64,000 nucleotides of DNA from Arthrobacter oryzae (GTDB taxonomy: Bacteria; Actinomycetota; Actinomycetes; Actinomycetales; Micrococcaceae), in contig NZ_CP132204.1 of the NCBI RefSeq assembly GCF_030718995.1, forward strand, positions 2,108,001 to 2,172,000. The letters run 5' to 3'. Made by a program: the position numbers and the translations under genes. The notes under the pieces were generated by a model that had not been told where the DNA came from, searched no databases, and saw nothing but the letters and a program-made list of their open reading frames with translations. This document shows, piece by piece, positions 51,643 to 60,679 of this stretch. Position 1 is the stretch's first letter, and each line of letters begins with the position of its first letter.

Positions 51643-52668
51643 TCAGCGCTCGCCCCCGGAAGTGGCCACGCCGGGCAAGTACTCCGAGGGCAGATCCGAG
51701 ACTGGAATAATCACCATGTCCTGGACCTTCCAGTCCAAGTCGATGCAGGCCTGCCGGGCGTCCTCGAGCTGCTTCATGGAGGGCATCTTCCCGTCCACCG
51801 GGACCACGAACGATTCGACATGGAACACGTGGCCTTCGTCGCGGATCCGGGACCTGGCTGTCCCGGTCCAGTCCAGGCTGGAAAGGTAATCGTCTATCTG
51901 GCTGCCCAGCGGGTGGGGCTCGGCATCGTCAAAAGTCCTGGCCCGTTTGTCCATCAGGGCGGAAATGGCGGCGCGGGTGTTGCGGATGCCGTCGTGGAGG
52001 ATGCTGGCTGAGATCACCAGGGCGGCCACCGCGTCAGCCCACCACCAGCCGAGGCCGATCCCCGCCACACCTACCGCGGCCGCCACTGCGGTCATCCAGT
52101 CAGCCTTGTTCATGTCGGCGTCCGCGTACAGGACCTTGTCGTGGAGCTTCTCGGCGAGCTTCATTTTCACGTGGCCCAGATAGACCGGTGGTCCTGCCGT
52201 CAGGATCATGGCAACGATCATCACCCAACCCAACCAGATGGTCTGGCCGAAGAACTCAAAACCGCCAATCGTTGGGTGCTCGCCGTTCAGCAGGCCAATG
52301 CCTGAATCCGCAATCAGGTAGGCGCCCATAACCGTCAGGGCAACCGCGGCCACCACGTGGGCAATGCCCACGGCCCTGTGAAAACCATAGGGGTGTTCTT
52401 CGCTTGGGCGCTTGCGGATAGCGCGGGATGCAACCAGGAAGGACAGCGGCGGAAGGAAGGACAACAGATCCTCCACCCAGGCGGCTTTCATCGCCTGTGA
52501 GTTGCCCAGGACCACGTACACCAGCGCGGTAGAGGCGGCCAGGAAAGCGAGGGTGATCCACTCAAACTTCACGGCCCTGCGCAGGGCGTCCTGCTGTTCC
52601 TGGGGCAGGGTGGTGTGGCCGAAGCGGACGGGTTCGCGTTTCGGTGCGTGGCTCGTGGAAAGTTTCAT
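51643..52668 (-). CDS. Cation diffusion facilitator (CDF) transporter
   Basis: A 341-residue membrane protein with six helices and a cytoplasmic C-terminal domain. Metal-binding residues are in DADMNKADWMTAVAAAVGV and the WWADAVAALVISASILHDG helix. CDFs export Zn2+, Mn2+, Fe2+ or Co2+ by proton exchange. It follows the solute-binding lipoprotein with a 4-base overlap (ATGA), so the two are coupled; this pairing is unusual. Confidence 0.88.
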   Translation of the reverse strand: MKLSTSHAPKREPVRFGHTTLPQEQQDALRRAVKFEWITLAFLAASTALVYVVLGNSQAMKAAWVEDLLSFLPPLSFLVASRAIRKRPSEEHPYGFHRAVGIAHVVAAVALTVMGAYLIADSGIGLLNGEHPTIGGFEFFGQTIWLGWVMIVAMILTAGPPVYLGHVKMKLAEKLHDKVLYADADMNKADWMTAVAAAVGVAGIGLGWWWADAVAALVISASILHDGIRNTRAAISALMDKRARTFDDAEPHPLGSQIDDYLSSLDWTGTARSRIRDEGHVFHVESFVVPVDGKMPSMKQLEDARQACIDLDWKVQDMVIIPVSDLPSEYLPGVATSGGER

Positions 52669-53147
52669 TTCGCCGTTCCGGAAGCCATGAGGAACCTGTC
52701 CAGCTCGAGCAGGAACGCGTTCTCTCCCTTACCCACGAGCATGACGTGTTTGTGGATCTTGCCGCGCCCGTCTGTGGATTCGGCGTATGCACGCGTCAGG
52801 CCGGCATCTTTCTCCCACGGCGTTTTGTCATTGAGGCCGCCGACCACCAGGTCCAGCTCGCCGTGTTTGAGGGCTTCAGCCAGCACATGCTCAGTGCCGT
52901 CGGACCACTCAATTTCCGCGCCAAGGCGTGCCGCGAAGGCTCTGACGAGATCAGGCTCGCTGCCTTGGGGTTCCCCGCCGTCCGGGAGGATCACCCACTC
53001 GCCGTTGGCGCTGGCCCCAACCCGCAGCGTCCCGCCGGTAACGCGGTTGAGTGTTCCTTCCGGATCGGCGGGAAAGGAGTTCCCGCAGGCCGTCAAGGCT
53101 AGTGCGCAGGCCAGCAGCGCTGCTGCCAAGCTCTTGGGGATCTTCAT
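52665..53147 (-). CDS. Solute-binding lipoprotein (short SBP_bac_3-like)
   Basis: About 160 residues, compared with 250 or more for complete amino-acid-binding proteins. A lipobox (ALTAC) at about 20-24 follows a signal peptide (SLAAALLACALALTAC). The rest carries TLRVGASANGEWVILPDGG and GELDLVVGGLNDKTPW, which fit the extracellular solute-binding family 3. It probably represents one lobe plus part of the second. The overlap with the CDF gene suggests it helps or senses the exported metal or its ligand (inference). Confidence 0.75.
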   Translation of the reverse strand: MKIPKSLAAALLACALALTACGNSFPADPEGTLNRVTGGTLRVGASANGEWVILPDGGEPQGSEPDLVRAFAARLGAEIEWSDGTEHVLAEALKHGELDLVVGGLNDKTPWEKDAGLTRAYAESTDGRGKIHKHVMLVGKGENAFLLELDRFLMASGTAK

Positions 53148-53266
53148 GCCTCCGGCCTCCGCCACATGGTTTTGCTGTTTCAGACAGCCTACTTACCGTT
53201 TGCCCGATAGGGTGGACAGCAACATCCGGTCTTGTGCACCGTGGCGCAAGCGGAGAGAAGGCGACG

Positions 53267-54571
53267 ATGTTCGAACCTCCCAGCATCATTTTTGTCGCGG
53301 CCGGACTCGCTGTCCTGACCGCCGCCGTGTTGCCCAAGCTGCTCCGGAATGCCCCGTTTTCCATGCCCATGGTGTTCCTCGGTTCGGGCATGGTCATCTT
53401 CAGCGCCCTCGGTGACCTTCCGGATCCGGATCCGCTCCGGTACGGGACATTCACCCTCCACCTCACCGAGGTGTGCGTGATTATTTCGCTGACCGGTGCG
53501 GGCCTGGCCCTCGACCGGCCCGTGGGACGCAGGCGGTGGGCCACCACCTGGCGGATGCTGGGAATCGCCATGCCGGTGTGCATCCTTGCGCTCACCCTTC
53601 TGGGGATGTGGCTGCTGGGCCTCGGGCTCGCCGCGGCGCTCCTGGTGGCAGCCGCCGTCGCCCCCACGGACCCCGTCCTGGCCTCGGAAGTCCAGGTGGG
53701 TGAGCCTGCGGACAGTGACGAAGAGTCCGACAAGGAAGACGAAGTGCGGTTCGGGCTCACGTCCGAAGCCGGACTCAATGACGGCCTGGCGTTTCCATTT
53801 GTCTATCTGGCCATCGCCATCAGCGCAGCCGGCGCCTCGCCGTCCGGGTGGTTCCCGGAGTGGTTCGCCGTGGACGTGCTCTGGCGGATCGGGATCGGCC
53901 TCGTGCTGGGCTTCGGCACGGGCAAAGTCCTGGCCCGGCTCTTCTTCTCGTCACGGCACGACAGCATCAGGTTGTCCGAACACTCCGAGGGTTTCGTGGC
54001 GCTCACGGCGACATTCCTGGCATACGGAGCAGCGGAAATGATCGAGGGATACGGCTTTGTCGCCGTGTTTGTCTGCGCTGTCACAATCCGCGCCGCCGAG
54101 CACACGCACGGGTACCACCGGGTGCTGCACTCCTACGTCGAGCAGCTCGAACGGCTCATGACGGTGGTCATTCTGGTGCTGCTGGGCGGAGCCATCGCCC
54201 GCGGCCTGCTTGAGGGCATCGGCTGGGCGGAAGTCGCAGTGGCAGTGGTCTTCCTGGTGCTGGTCCGGCCGCTGTCGGGCGTGCTGGCGCTGGCGGGAGG
54301 AAAAACCGGTCCGAGGGAACGGATCGCCATTTCGTTTTTCGGCATCCGCGGGATCGGCTCCCTGTATTACCTCGCCTACGCCCTGGGCAAGGGCCAGTTC
54401 ACGGACCAGGCCGAGCAGCTGTGGGCCATCGTGGGCCTGGTGGTGGCCGCGTCCGTGGTCCTGCACGGCGCAACCACGGCTCCCGTGATGAACAGGCTGG
54501 ACCGGCTGCGCCAGCGGAAGGCCGCGGAGAAGTTCGGCGATGAGGACGAGGCGCCGAAGACGGCGGTCTGA
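53267..54571 (+). CDS. CPA1-type Na+/H+ antiporter
   Basis: About 434 residues from the ATG at 53267 (GAGAAGG upstream). It has about 12 membrane helices. The ion-binding core includes ALLVAAAVAPTDPVLASEVQ and LTSEAGLNDGLAFPF (SEAGLND in place of the usual ESxxND), plus GIRGIGSLYYLAYALG. A Glu/Asp/Lys-rich loop (EESDKEDE) follows helix 5. It would exchange Na+ or K+ for H+. It is divergent from the lipoprotein/CDF operon. Confidence 0.88.
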   Translation: MFEPPSIIFVAAGLAVLTAAVLPKLLRNAPFSMPMVFLGSGMVIFSALGDLPDPDPLRYGTFTLHLTEVCVIISLTGAGLALDRPVGRRRWATTWRMLGIAMPVCILALTLLGMWLLGLGLAAALLVAAAVAPTDPVLASEVQVGEPADSDEESDKEDEVRFGLTSEAGLNDGLAFPFVYLAIAISAAGASPSGWFPEWFAVDVLWRIGIGLVLGFGTGKVLARLFFSSRHDSIRLSEHSEGFVALTATFLAYGAAEMIEGYGFVAVFVCAVTIRAAEHTHGYHRVLHSYVEQLERLMTVVILVLLGGAIARGLLEGIGWAEVAVAVVFLVLVRPLSGVLALAGGKTGPRERIAISFFGIRGIGSLYYLAYALGKGQFTDQAEQLWAIVGLVVAASVVLHGATTAPVMNRLDRLRQRKAAEKFGDEDEAPKTAV

Positions 54572-54689
54572 GGAGCACGCCCGGTTTCGCGGCCATTGAG
54601 CCCCCGCGCCTCTTCCGATATGGTCAAATCCACAGGACCGGCCCAGGGTCAGCTGGGCGCAGTCACCAGCCACCAGAGAGCAGCCTCCC

Positions 54690-56663
54690 GTGTCTACCGA
54701 CCACTCCGCAACACTGCACTCCGAAACACTGTCCGCCCAAGCGGTTTCCGACGACCGTCCGCCGCTGGAACGGCGCCTTGATCCGCAGATCCGCAAGCTC
54801 GGCGTCGGCGTCTGGACAGCGGAACTGATCGGGGACGAACTGGCGAACATCAGTTACGGGGGCCGGCCCGTGCTCCGCGCCATCAAGGCGGTGGTGCGGG
54901 ACCACGAATGGCGCACCCTGGCGCCGTCGGTGCGGGATATTGCGGAACTGAAGGACGACGACGGCATCAGCCTCCGCATCCACGTTGACTACGCAGCACC
55001 CGGCGCTGAGACGACCGGCGCTGAGACACCCGGCGCTGAGGCGGCGGCCTACGAAGGCATGCTGTTGCTCCGGATTACGCCTGCCATCGTCGAGGTATCG
55101 TTCTCCGGCCGGGCCAAGGCGGCATTCCGGCGCAACCGGATCGGGCTGGTGGTCCTTCATCCCACCAGCGAAGCGGGCCGGGACGTCAGTGTAGTGTCGC
55201 CGGACGGAGCCGTCACCAGCGGGGCCTTCCCCGCGGACATCAGGCCGGACCTTGTCTTCTCGGACATTTCCTCCATGGAATGGGCCGACGCCGGGACCGC
55301 CTTTGATCTCGGCTTCTCCGGGGACATCTTCGAAACCGAGGACCAGCGGAACTGGAGCGACGGTTCTTTCAAGACCTACAGCACGCCCTCCGCGCTTCCC
55401 ATCCCGGTGGACGTGGCGCCGGGGGACACCGTGAACCAGTCGGTCAGCATCGAGGCCCTCAGCATCGAGACGCCGGACAATCCGCTCCGGGAAAGCCATG
55501 AACCGGCAGCCTTCACGGTGGGTGAACCGGCCGGAACCGTTCCCGCGCTTGCGGTGTCCGTGGACTCGCCGCAACCGCCGGCCGGGAATAAGGGGGAGGG
55601 GCCGCAACTGCCCGGCCTCGACGCCGTCCTGGTGGAACTCTACGAACCACGGGAAGTGTGGCCCGCCAAGCTGGCCGCCGCAGCCCGGGAAGCGGACCGG
55701 CACGGCGCCGCGCTGGACGTGCGGGTCGTCTCCGATTCCGCCGACGGCGTGGCCGAAGCACTCACCGACGCCCTGGGCGGGCAGCTGTCCCGGATTGCCC
55801 GGATGGGACTTTTCCACCCGGAGACCGAGTGCACGGACCCGGCGGCCTTCGGCGTGCTGAAAGTGTCGCTGGCGGAAGCAGGGTTCACCGGACAGCTTCT
55901 GGCCGGAACCCGCTCACATTTCACGGAACTCAACCGCTGGATTGCAAGCGGCAGCGACGGCAGCGGCACCCCTGTTCCGCAGGATGCCGACGCCGTGACG
56001 TTCAGCCTCGCTCCGCAGGTCCACAGCACGGAAGTCCCGCACATCACGGAGACCGTACCGGTCCAGCGGCTTGCCGCGGCCAACGCCGCGAAGCTCGGAG
56101 GCGGGCGCCCCGTCCACGTCGGCCCCGTCACGCTCAAGCCCCGCCTTCATGCCCCGGGCCAGCAGGCCCCCGGCGACGAACTCCAGGACCACAGCTTCAC
56201 CGCCGCCTGGACGTTGGCCAGCCTCGCTGCCCTTACCGTTGACGGCGTCGCCTCCGTCACGTACTTCGAAGCGGGACCGCCCCGCGGCATCGCCACTGCC
56301 GAGGGCACGCTGAACCCGGCCGGAGAGCTGCTGCAGAAGCTCGCTGCCTGCAAGGGCGATCCCGTGCTGGCCGCCACGGAAGCCCCAGGGCACCGGCCGG
56401 CAGGCAAAAGTCCTGTGACGGTCTACCCGGTGCAGTCGGCTGCCGGCCTGCAACTCTTCGTGGGCAACCTCAGCCCCCGCGAGGTCGTTGCCAACGTCAC
56501 GCTCCCCCCCGGGACAGCGGAAAGTACTGCTGCGGGACCGGCCGACGTGACAGTCATCGGGGCCGCCGCAAGCGCCCAGGAGCAAGCAGCCCCAGCGAAC
56601 GACGGCGTCCTGTCGGTAACGCTGGGACCGTGGGCCACCGCCGTCGTCAGCTTCCGGAACTAA
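54690..56663 (+). CDS. D-apionate-lactonase-like multidomain protein
   Basis: A 657-residue cytoplasmic protein, GTG start. The motif FETEDQRNWSDGSFKTY (about residue 213) with ALPIPV after it matches a pattern I associate with ApnL, a D-apionate lactonase of apiose breakdown. N-terminal residues (about 30-260) look like an aldose-epimerase-type beta-sandwich, followed by a TIM-barrel-like part and a C-terminal beta domain. No other apiose gene is nearby, so the assignment rests on the motif only. A 15-bp tandem repeat in codons 104-118 adds GAETTGAETPGAE. Confidence 0.5.
   Translation: MSTDHSATLHSETLSAQAVSDDRPPLERRLDPQIRKLGVGVWTAELIGDELANISYGGRPVLRAIKAVVRDHEWRTLAPSVRDIAELKDDDGISLRIHVDYAAPGAETTGAETPGAEAAAYEGMLLLRITPAIVEVSFSGRAKAAFRRNRIGLVVLHPTSEAGRDVSVVSPDGAVTSGAFPADIRPDLVFSDISSMEWADAGTAFDLGFSGDIFETEDQRNWSDGSFKTYSTPSALPIPVDVAPGDTVNQSVSIEALSIETPDNPLRESHEPAAFTVGEPAGTVPALAVSVDSPQPPAGNKGEGPQLPGLDAVLVELYEPREVWPAKLAAAAREADRHGAALDVRVVSDSADGVAEALTDALGGQLSRIARMGLFHPETECTDPAAFGVLKVSLAEAGFTGQLLAGTRSHFTELNRWIASGSDGSGTPVPQDADAVTFSLAPQVHSTEVPHITETVPVQRLAAANAAKLGGGRPVHVGPVTLKPRLHAPGQQAPGDELQDHSFTAAWTLASLAALTVDGVASVTYFEAGPPRGIATAEGTLNPAGELLQKLAACKGDPVLAATEAPGHRPAGKSPVTVYPVQSAAGLQLFVGNLSPREVVANVTLPPGTAESTAAGPADVTVIGAAASAQEQAAPANDGVLSVTLGPWATAVVSFRN
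54998..55042 (+). repeat. Three 15-bp tandem repeats in the ApnL-like gene
   Basis: ACCCGGCGCTGAGAC occurs three times with minor changes (54998-55012, 55013-55027, 55028-55042) and encodes PGAET, TGAET and PGAEA. In-frame expansion is likely. Confidence 0.85.
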
Positions 56664-56693
56664 CGGCGGGCAACAGGCCTGGCCCGGCAGGGC

Positions 56694-57665
56694 CTAGCCC
56701 AGCAGGGTGTTGACCAGCCGCGCGGCCACCCTGGCCGTGCGCTGGTCGATATCGAACTTCGGGTTCAGCTCCGCCACGTCCAGGTGCAGCAGCTTTCCGC
56801 TGGCCGCCACCTGCCGGCACACGGCGCTGATCACGGCAAGAGGAACTCCGAACGCGGCCGGGGCGCTGACCCCGGGGGCCACCGCGGCGGGCAGCACGTC
56901 CAGGTCGATGGTCAGGTACAGGACGTCCACGCCCGCCAGGAAGTCGGCCACGAACTGTGCGGTGGCCTCCGCCGTGCAGTCCTCGTCGAGAAGATACTTC
57001 ACGCCCAGCCGTTCGGCGGTCTTGAAGAGCACACGGGTGTTGTTCGGCTCGGAGATTCCGACGACGGCGTAGTCCAGTCTGCGTTCGGCGGCCTCCTCGG
57101 CGCGGGCCATCTGCAGGAACGGCGTGCCGGAGGACGGCTCGGGCGCGTCCCGCAGGTCGAAGTGGGCGTCCAGGTTCAGCACCCCCAGCCGCTTGCCGCT
57201 GCGGACCGCCTCGGAATTGGCCACGCCAAGGTAGCTGGCGAACGCGGTCTCATGGCCGCCGCCCAGCAGCACGGTGAGGTTGCCGGCGTCGAGCATTTCA
57301 GACACGGCCAGCCCGGCACGGGCCTGGGCTGCCTCCAGCGCACCGTCCTTGACGGTCACATCGCCGGCGTCGAACACCTCGCGGGGGAGGTGGAATGCGA
57401 GCGGCGACAGGGCTGCCCGGATGGCGCCGGGGCCTGCGGCGGCGCCCACCCGGCCCTTGTTGCGCAGGACGCCGGCATCGCTGCCGAAACCGAGAATGAC
57501 GGCGGGCCGGCGAAGGGACTCCGGAGCATCGGCACCCGAAGCGGCGTGTCCGTGGCGGTACGGCGTGACGGCCTGCCACCAGCGGCGGTGCTCGGCGCTG
57601 TCGCCGTCGAAGCGGCCCCTCCAGGTGAGCGGCGGGATATCGACTGTGAGTGCTGTGTGCGGCAT
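56694..57665 (-). CDS. hutG: Formimidoylglutamase (arginase family)
   Basis: A 323-residue ureohydrolase. The Mn ligands are visible in LLGGGHETAF, LNLDAHFDLR and YLTIDLDVLPAAVAP. The context ASSGTPFLQMARAE matches HutG, which splits formimidoylglutamate to glutamate and formamide. A HutR-like palindrome lies 56 bases upstream, which supports a role in histidine breakdown although hutUH is about 6 kb away. hutI (imidazolonepropionase) is not in the window. Confidence 0.88.
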   Translation of the reverse strand: MPHTALTVDIPPLTWRGRFDGDSAEHRRWWQAVTPYRHGHAASGADAPESLRRPAVILGFGSDAGVLRNKGRVGAAAGPGAIRAALSPLAFHLPREVFDAGDVTVKDGALEAAQARAGLAVSEMLDAGNLTVLLGGGHETAFASYLGVANSEAVRSGKRLGVLNLDAHFDLRDAPEPSSGTPFLQMARAEEAAERRLDYAVVGISEPNNTRVLFKTAERLGVKYLLDEDCTAEATAQFVADFLAGVDVLYLTIDLDVLPAAVAPGVSAPAAFGVPLAVISAVCRQVAASGKLLHLDVAELNPKFDIDQRTARVAARLVNTLLG

Positions 57666-57720
57666 ACTCCAAGCTCACCGCAGCCGAGCCTCGAAAACCA
57701 GCCCCGCCGCCGCCGGGCTG

Positions 57721-57734
57721 TCCCGGATCCCGGA
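57721..57734. promoter_or_regulatory. HutR-like operator 4 (upstream of hutG)
   Basis: TCCCGGATCCCGGA matches the other three sites in 11 of 14 positions and is a near palindrome. It lies 56 bases upstream of hutG on the minus strand. Confidence 0.5.
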
Positions 57735-57752
57735 CACCTTGCTTAAACAGCA

Positions 57753-57811
57753 CCGAGGTGGCATTTCGCGGCAATGTTTTCGAAAAACACTGCCGCGAAA
57801 TGCCACCTCGG
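57753..57811. repeat. 21-bp perfect inverted repeat after the NCS2 permease gene
   Basis: Arms of 21 bases (starting CCGAGGTGGCATTTCGCGG) are perfect complements around a 17-base loop that can pair further. It lies 15 bases past the permease stop on the minus strand. Likely a terminator or a dispersed palindrome similar in style to the one at 47358. Confidence 0.85.
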
Positions 57812-57826
57812 CGGAAGAAAACCGGG

Positions 57827-59269
57827 CTAGTGGATGCCGAGCGCCTGCTCGATGGGGCCGATGCCGAAGAACAGCAGGAACGCGGCGGCCACGGCCCACA
57901 TCAGCGGGTGGACCTCCCGGACACGGCCCTGGAAGGTGCGGATCAGCACGTAGGCGATGAATCCGGCTCCAAGGCCGTTGGCGATCGAGTAGGTGAACGG
58001 CATGAGGGTGAAGGTCAGGAACGCGGGAATCGCAATGCCCCAGTCCTGCCAGTCGATCTTGCCCACCTGGGCCACCATCATGAAGCCCACCACCACGAGG
58101 GCCGGGGCCACGGCCTCGAACGGGACCAGGTTGATCAGCGGCGTGAAGAACATGGCCACCAGGAACAGCAGGCCGGTGACGATCGAGGCGAGGCCCGTGC
58201 GGGCACCCTCGCCGATGCCGGCGCCGGATTCAACGTAGATCTGGTTGGAGGAGACGGACGCGCCGCCGCCCACAATTGCACCGAGCGCGTCGACCTGCAG
58301 TACGCGGTCCACGTTGGGGATGTTGCCGTCCTTGTCCACGGTGCCGGCCTCGTTGGCCAGGCCCACCATGGTGCCCATGGCGTCGAAGAAGATGCTGAGC
58401 AGGATCACGAAAGCCAGCAGCGTTGCAGCGACGAAGCCGAGGTGCTCGAATGCCCCGATGGGGTTGGCCTTGCCGATCAGCGACAGGTCCGGCGCGGCCC
58501 ACTCGGTGAACTTCGGTGCCACTAGCGACCAGCCCTGCGGGTTGAAGTTCTTGCCGTCGAAGCTCGGACCGATGTGGAGGGTGAATTCAAGGATGACGGC
58601 CAGGATGGTGGAAGCGATGATGCCGATCAGGATGGCGCCCTTGACCTTCCGGACCAGCAGGCCGATGGTGAGGATCAGTCCGAAGACGAACACCACGGTG
58701 GGCCAGCCCAGGAGCTTGCCGTCGAAGCCAAGGCCCACCGGAACCGTTGTGCCGGCGGCGTCCGGGATGCGCCGCACGAATCCGGCGTTGACCAGGCCGA
58801 TCAGGGCGATGAACAGGCCGATGCCCACCACGATGGCCGTCTTGAGGCCATCCGGGACAGCCCTGAACACCGCGGTGCGGAAGCCGGTGAGGACCAGGAT
58901 CAGCATGGTGATGCCGGAGAGGACCACCAGGCCCATCATGTCGGGCCAGGTCAGGCCCGGATTGGTTGCCACCGTGACCGCCACGAAGGCATTGACGCCC
59001 AGGCCGGTGGCCATGGCGAACGGGTGCTTGGCCCAGACGCCCATGAGGATGGTCAGGATGCCGGCGGCGAAGGCCGTGACGGCCGCGACGGCGGGGAAGC
59101 CCAAGGTTGCACCGCTGGAGTCGGGTCCGGAGAGGATCAGCGGGTTCAGCACCACGATGTAGCTCATGGCGAAGAACGTGGCAAAGCCTCCGCGGATCTC
59201 GCGGGAGAAGTTTGACCCCCGCTCGGATATCTTGAAGTACCGGTCCAGTGCAGAGCCCTGCTTAAGCAT
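57827..59269 (-). CDS. NCS2 family purine permease (AzgA-like)
   Basis: A 480-residue protein with about 12-14 membrane helices. FFAMSYIVVLNPLILS near the N-terminus, GLGVNAFVAV, and FFDAMGTMVGLANEAG, plus VESGAGIGEGARTGL, match the adenine/hypoxanthine/guanine permeases of the AzgA group. It would import a purine with protons. The ATG at 59269 follows GGAGGA; upstream extensions are out of character. It lies divergent from copC. A palindrome at 57753 follows its stop. Confidence 0.9.
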   Translation of the reverse strand: MLKQGSALDRYFKISERGSNFSREIRGGFATFFAMSYIVVLNPLILSGPDSSGATLGFPAVAAVTAFAAGILTILMGVWAKHPFAMATGLGVNAFVAVTVATNPGLTWPDMMGLVVLSGITMLILVLTGFRTAVFRAVPDGLKTAIVVGIGLFIALIGLVNAGFVRRIPDAAGTTVPVGLGFDGKLLGWPTVVFVFGLILTIGLLVRKVKGAILIGIIASTILAVILEFTLHIGPSFDGKNFNPQGWSLVAPKFTEWAAPDLSLIGKANPIGAFEHLGFVAATLLAFVILLSIFFDAMGTMVGLANEAGTVDKDGNIPNVDRVLQVDALGAIVGGGASVSSNQIYVESGAGIGEGARTGLASIVTGLLFLVAMFFTPLINLVPFEAVAPALVVVGFMMVAQVGKIDWQDWGIAIPAFLTFTLMPFTYSIANGLGAGFIAYVLIRTFQGRVREVHPLMWAVAAAFLLFFGIGPIEQALGIH

Positions 59270-59381
59270 TAGTCCTCCGGGGAGAGTGTTGGGGGTTACT
59301 TGAATCCTAGTAGGTTGCCGGGATGCGACCCCGCGATTTCGCCTAGTCTGTAAGGAAGCCAACACACAGGAGTAACCCCGC

Positions 59382-60029
59382 ATGCGTCCCATCCGCCACT
59401 TGCTGAGAGCCCTCATCGGGGCGCTGTTTTTCACGGCCGCCGTGCTGACCGCTGCGGCCCCGGCCTCAGCCCATGACGCCGCCGAGTCCAGTAGCCCGGC
59501 GCAGGGCGCTACCGTGGCCGCTCCTCCGGAGACTGTTTCCGTGACCTTCAACAAGGCCCCGCTGGCCCTGGGTTCGCAGTTCCAGGTGAAGGATGCCGCG
59601 GGCACCGACTGGGCGGAGGGGCCCGTGGAGATCGTGGACAACGTGGCGTCGCAGAAGCTCCGGACCGGTGCTCCCGCCGGGGAGTTCACCGTGTTGTGGC
59701 GCGTGGTCAGTTCCGATTCGCATCCGATCGAGGGCACCTTCACGTTCACAGCCACCGCCGCAGCGGCGGGCGGCCCGGCGCAGAGCACTTCAACGCAAAG
59801 CAGTTCAACGCCGGGAAGTACGACGACGGCGGGCCAGGTCCCCACGGCCGGCACCGCCCAGCCCGGCATCCCCGCCGCGCCTGAGCAGGCGCCCGACGCT
59901 TCAGAACCGTTCCCCTGGAGCCTGGTGCTGTTCGCCGGAACCGCCCTGGGCATCCTCGTGGCACTGGGTGTGCTGGCGAAGCGGAACCTCAAGTCGACCG
60001 ACAGTGAGACCAGCGGGCCTGAGGCCTAG
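59382..60029 (+). CDS. copC: CopC-domain copper-binding membrane protein
   Basis: A 215-residue protein: signal peptide (about 1-30, ending APASA), then the CopC domain beginning with His (AHDAAESSSPAQG) and ending SDSHPIEGTFTF. A Ser/Thr/Pro-rich linker and one C-terminal helix (SLVLFAGTALGILVALGVL) tether it. The two histidine contexts bind Cu(II) in the family. No CopD-type partner is adjacent. It overlaps the convergent gene by four bases. Confidence 0.87.
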   Translation: MRPIRHLLRALIGALFFTAAVLTAAAPASAHDAAESSSPAQGATVAAPPETVSVTFNKAPLALGSQFQVKDAAGTDWAEGPVEIVDNVASQKLRTGAPAGEFTVLWRVVSSDSHPIEGTFTFTATAAAAGGPAQSTSTQSSSTPGSTTTAGQVPTAGTAQPGIPAAPEQAPDASEPFPWSLVLFAGTALGILVALGVLAKRNLKSTDSETSGPEA

Positions 60030-60679
60030 GCCGGGGCCCAGACGGGCGCTGGCAGAGCTGCGAAGCTTCCCGTCAGGACTGAGGGAACACTGTCCGGATA
60101 GACCTTCGCCGAGATTGCCTGCCCCACCACCTTGGCCTGGCGGAGCACTTCCTTGGGCGTGGGAGTGATGAGTTCCCCTACCCCCACTAGGTAGATGCCG
60201 ATGGCCCGCATCGCGGCGGCCAGGTTCTGCCCCAGTGCGAGCCCAAGGTCTGCGAGCATGCGGCGCAGCTGGCTGTGCGCGCCGCGGGTCAGGACAATGT
60301 GGTGGGCCAGCAGGATGCCGTCCGGTGTGTGGACGGCCCACTGGTGCAGGGATGGCTCGGCGGCCCCGCCTGCCAGCAGGTTGATCTGCACGGCGCGGGT
60401 ATTGTTGCGGATGTCCAGGTTGTGGCTACTGGCGTAGTTCCTCAGGTGGCGGAGGATTTCGTTCCGCTCCTGCATGGTGGCTGAATTCGGCGCGTCACAA
60501 CGTGGCAGGGACACGGTGTTGGGGGACTGGATTCCGCCCAGGGTTTCGAGCGCATCCACGGTGATGGAGTCCACGCCGCGCCGCCGGAGTTCGCTGGCAA
60601 TTGCCAGGCCCGGAAGCCCTGATCCGATGATCACCGCAGTGGTCTGCTCGGTCCCACCATAAATTGGCATGCTCGACAC
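60026..60679 (-). CDS. Short FAD/NAD(P)-binding oxidoreductase-like protein
   Basis: About 217 residues from the GTG at 60679, which GAGGAGG precedes; an ATG at 60670 is also possible. The N-terminal nucleotide loop IIGSGLPGLAIASELRRRG matches flavoprotein monooxygenases and thioredoxin-reductase-like proteins. TLGGIQSPNTVSLPRC and a helical tail follow. At half the length of FMO or TrxR, it may be a single-domain relic or a stand-alone NAD-binding protein. Confidence 0.7.
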   Translation of the reverse strand: MSSMPIYGGTEQTTAVIIGSGLPGLAIASELRRRGVDSITVDALETLGGIQSPNTVSLPRCDAPNSATMQERNEILRHLRNYASSHNLDIRNNTRAVQINLLAGGAAEPSLHQWAVHTPDGILLAHHIVLTRGAHSQLRRMLADLGLALGQNLAAAMRAIGIYLVGVGELITPTPKEVLRQAKVVGQAISAKVYPDSVPSVLTGSFAALPAPVWAPA

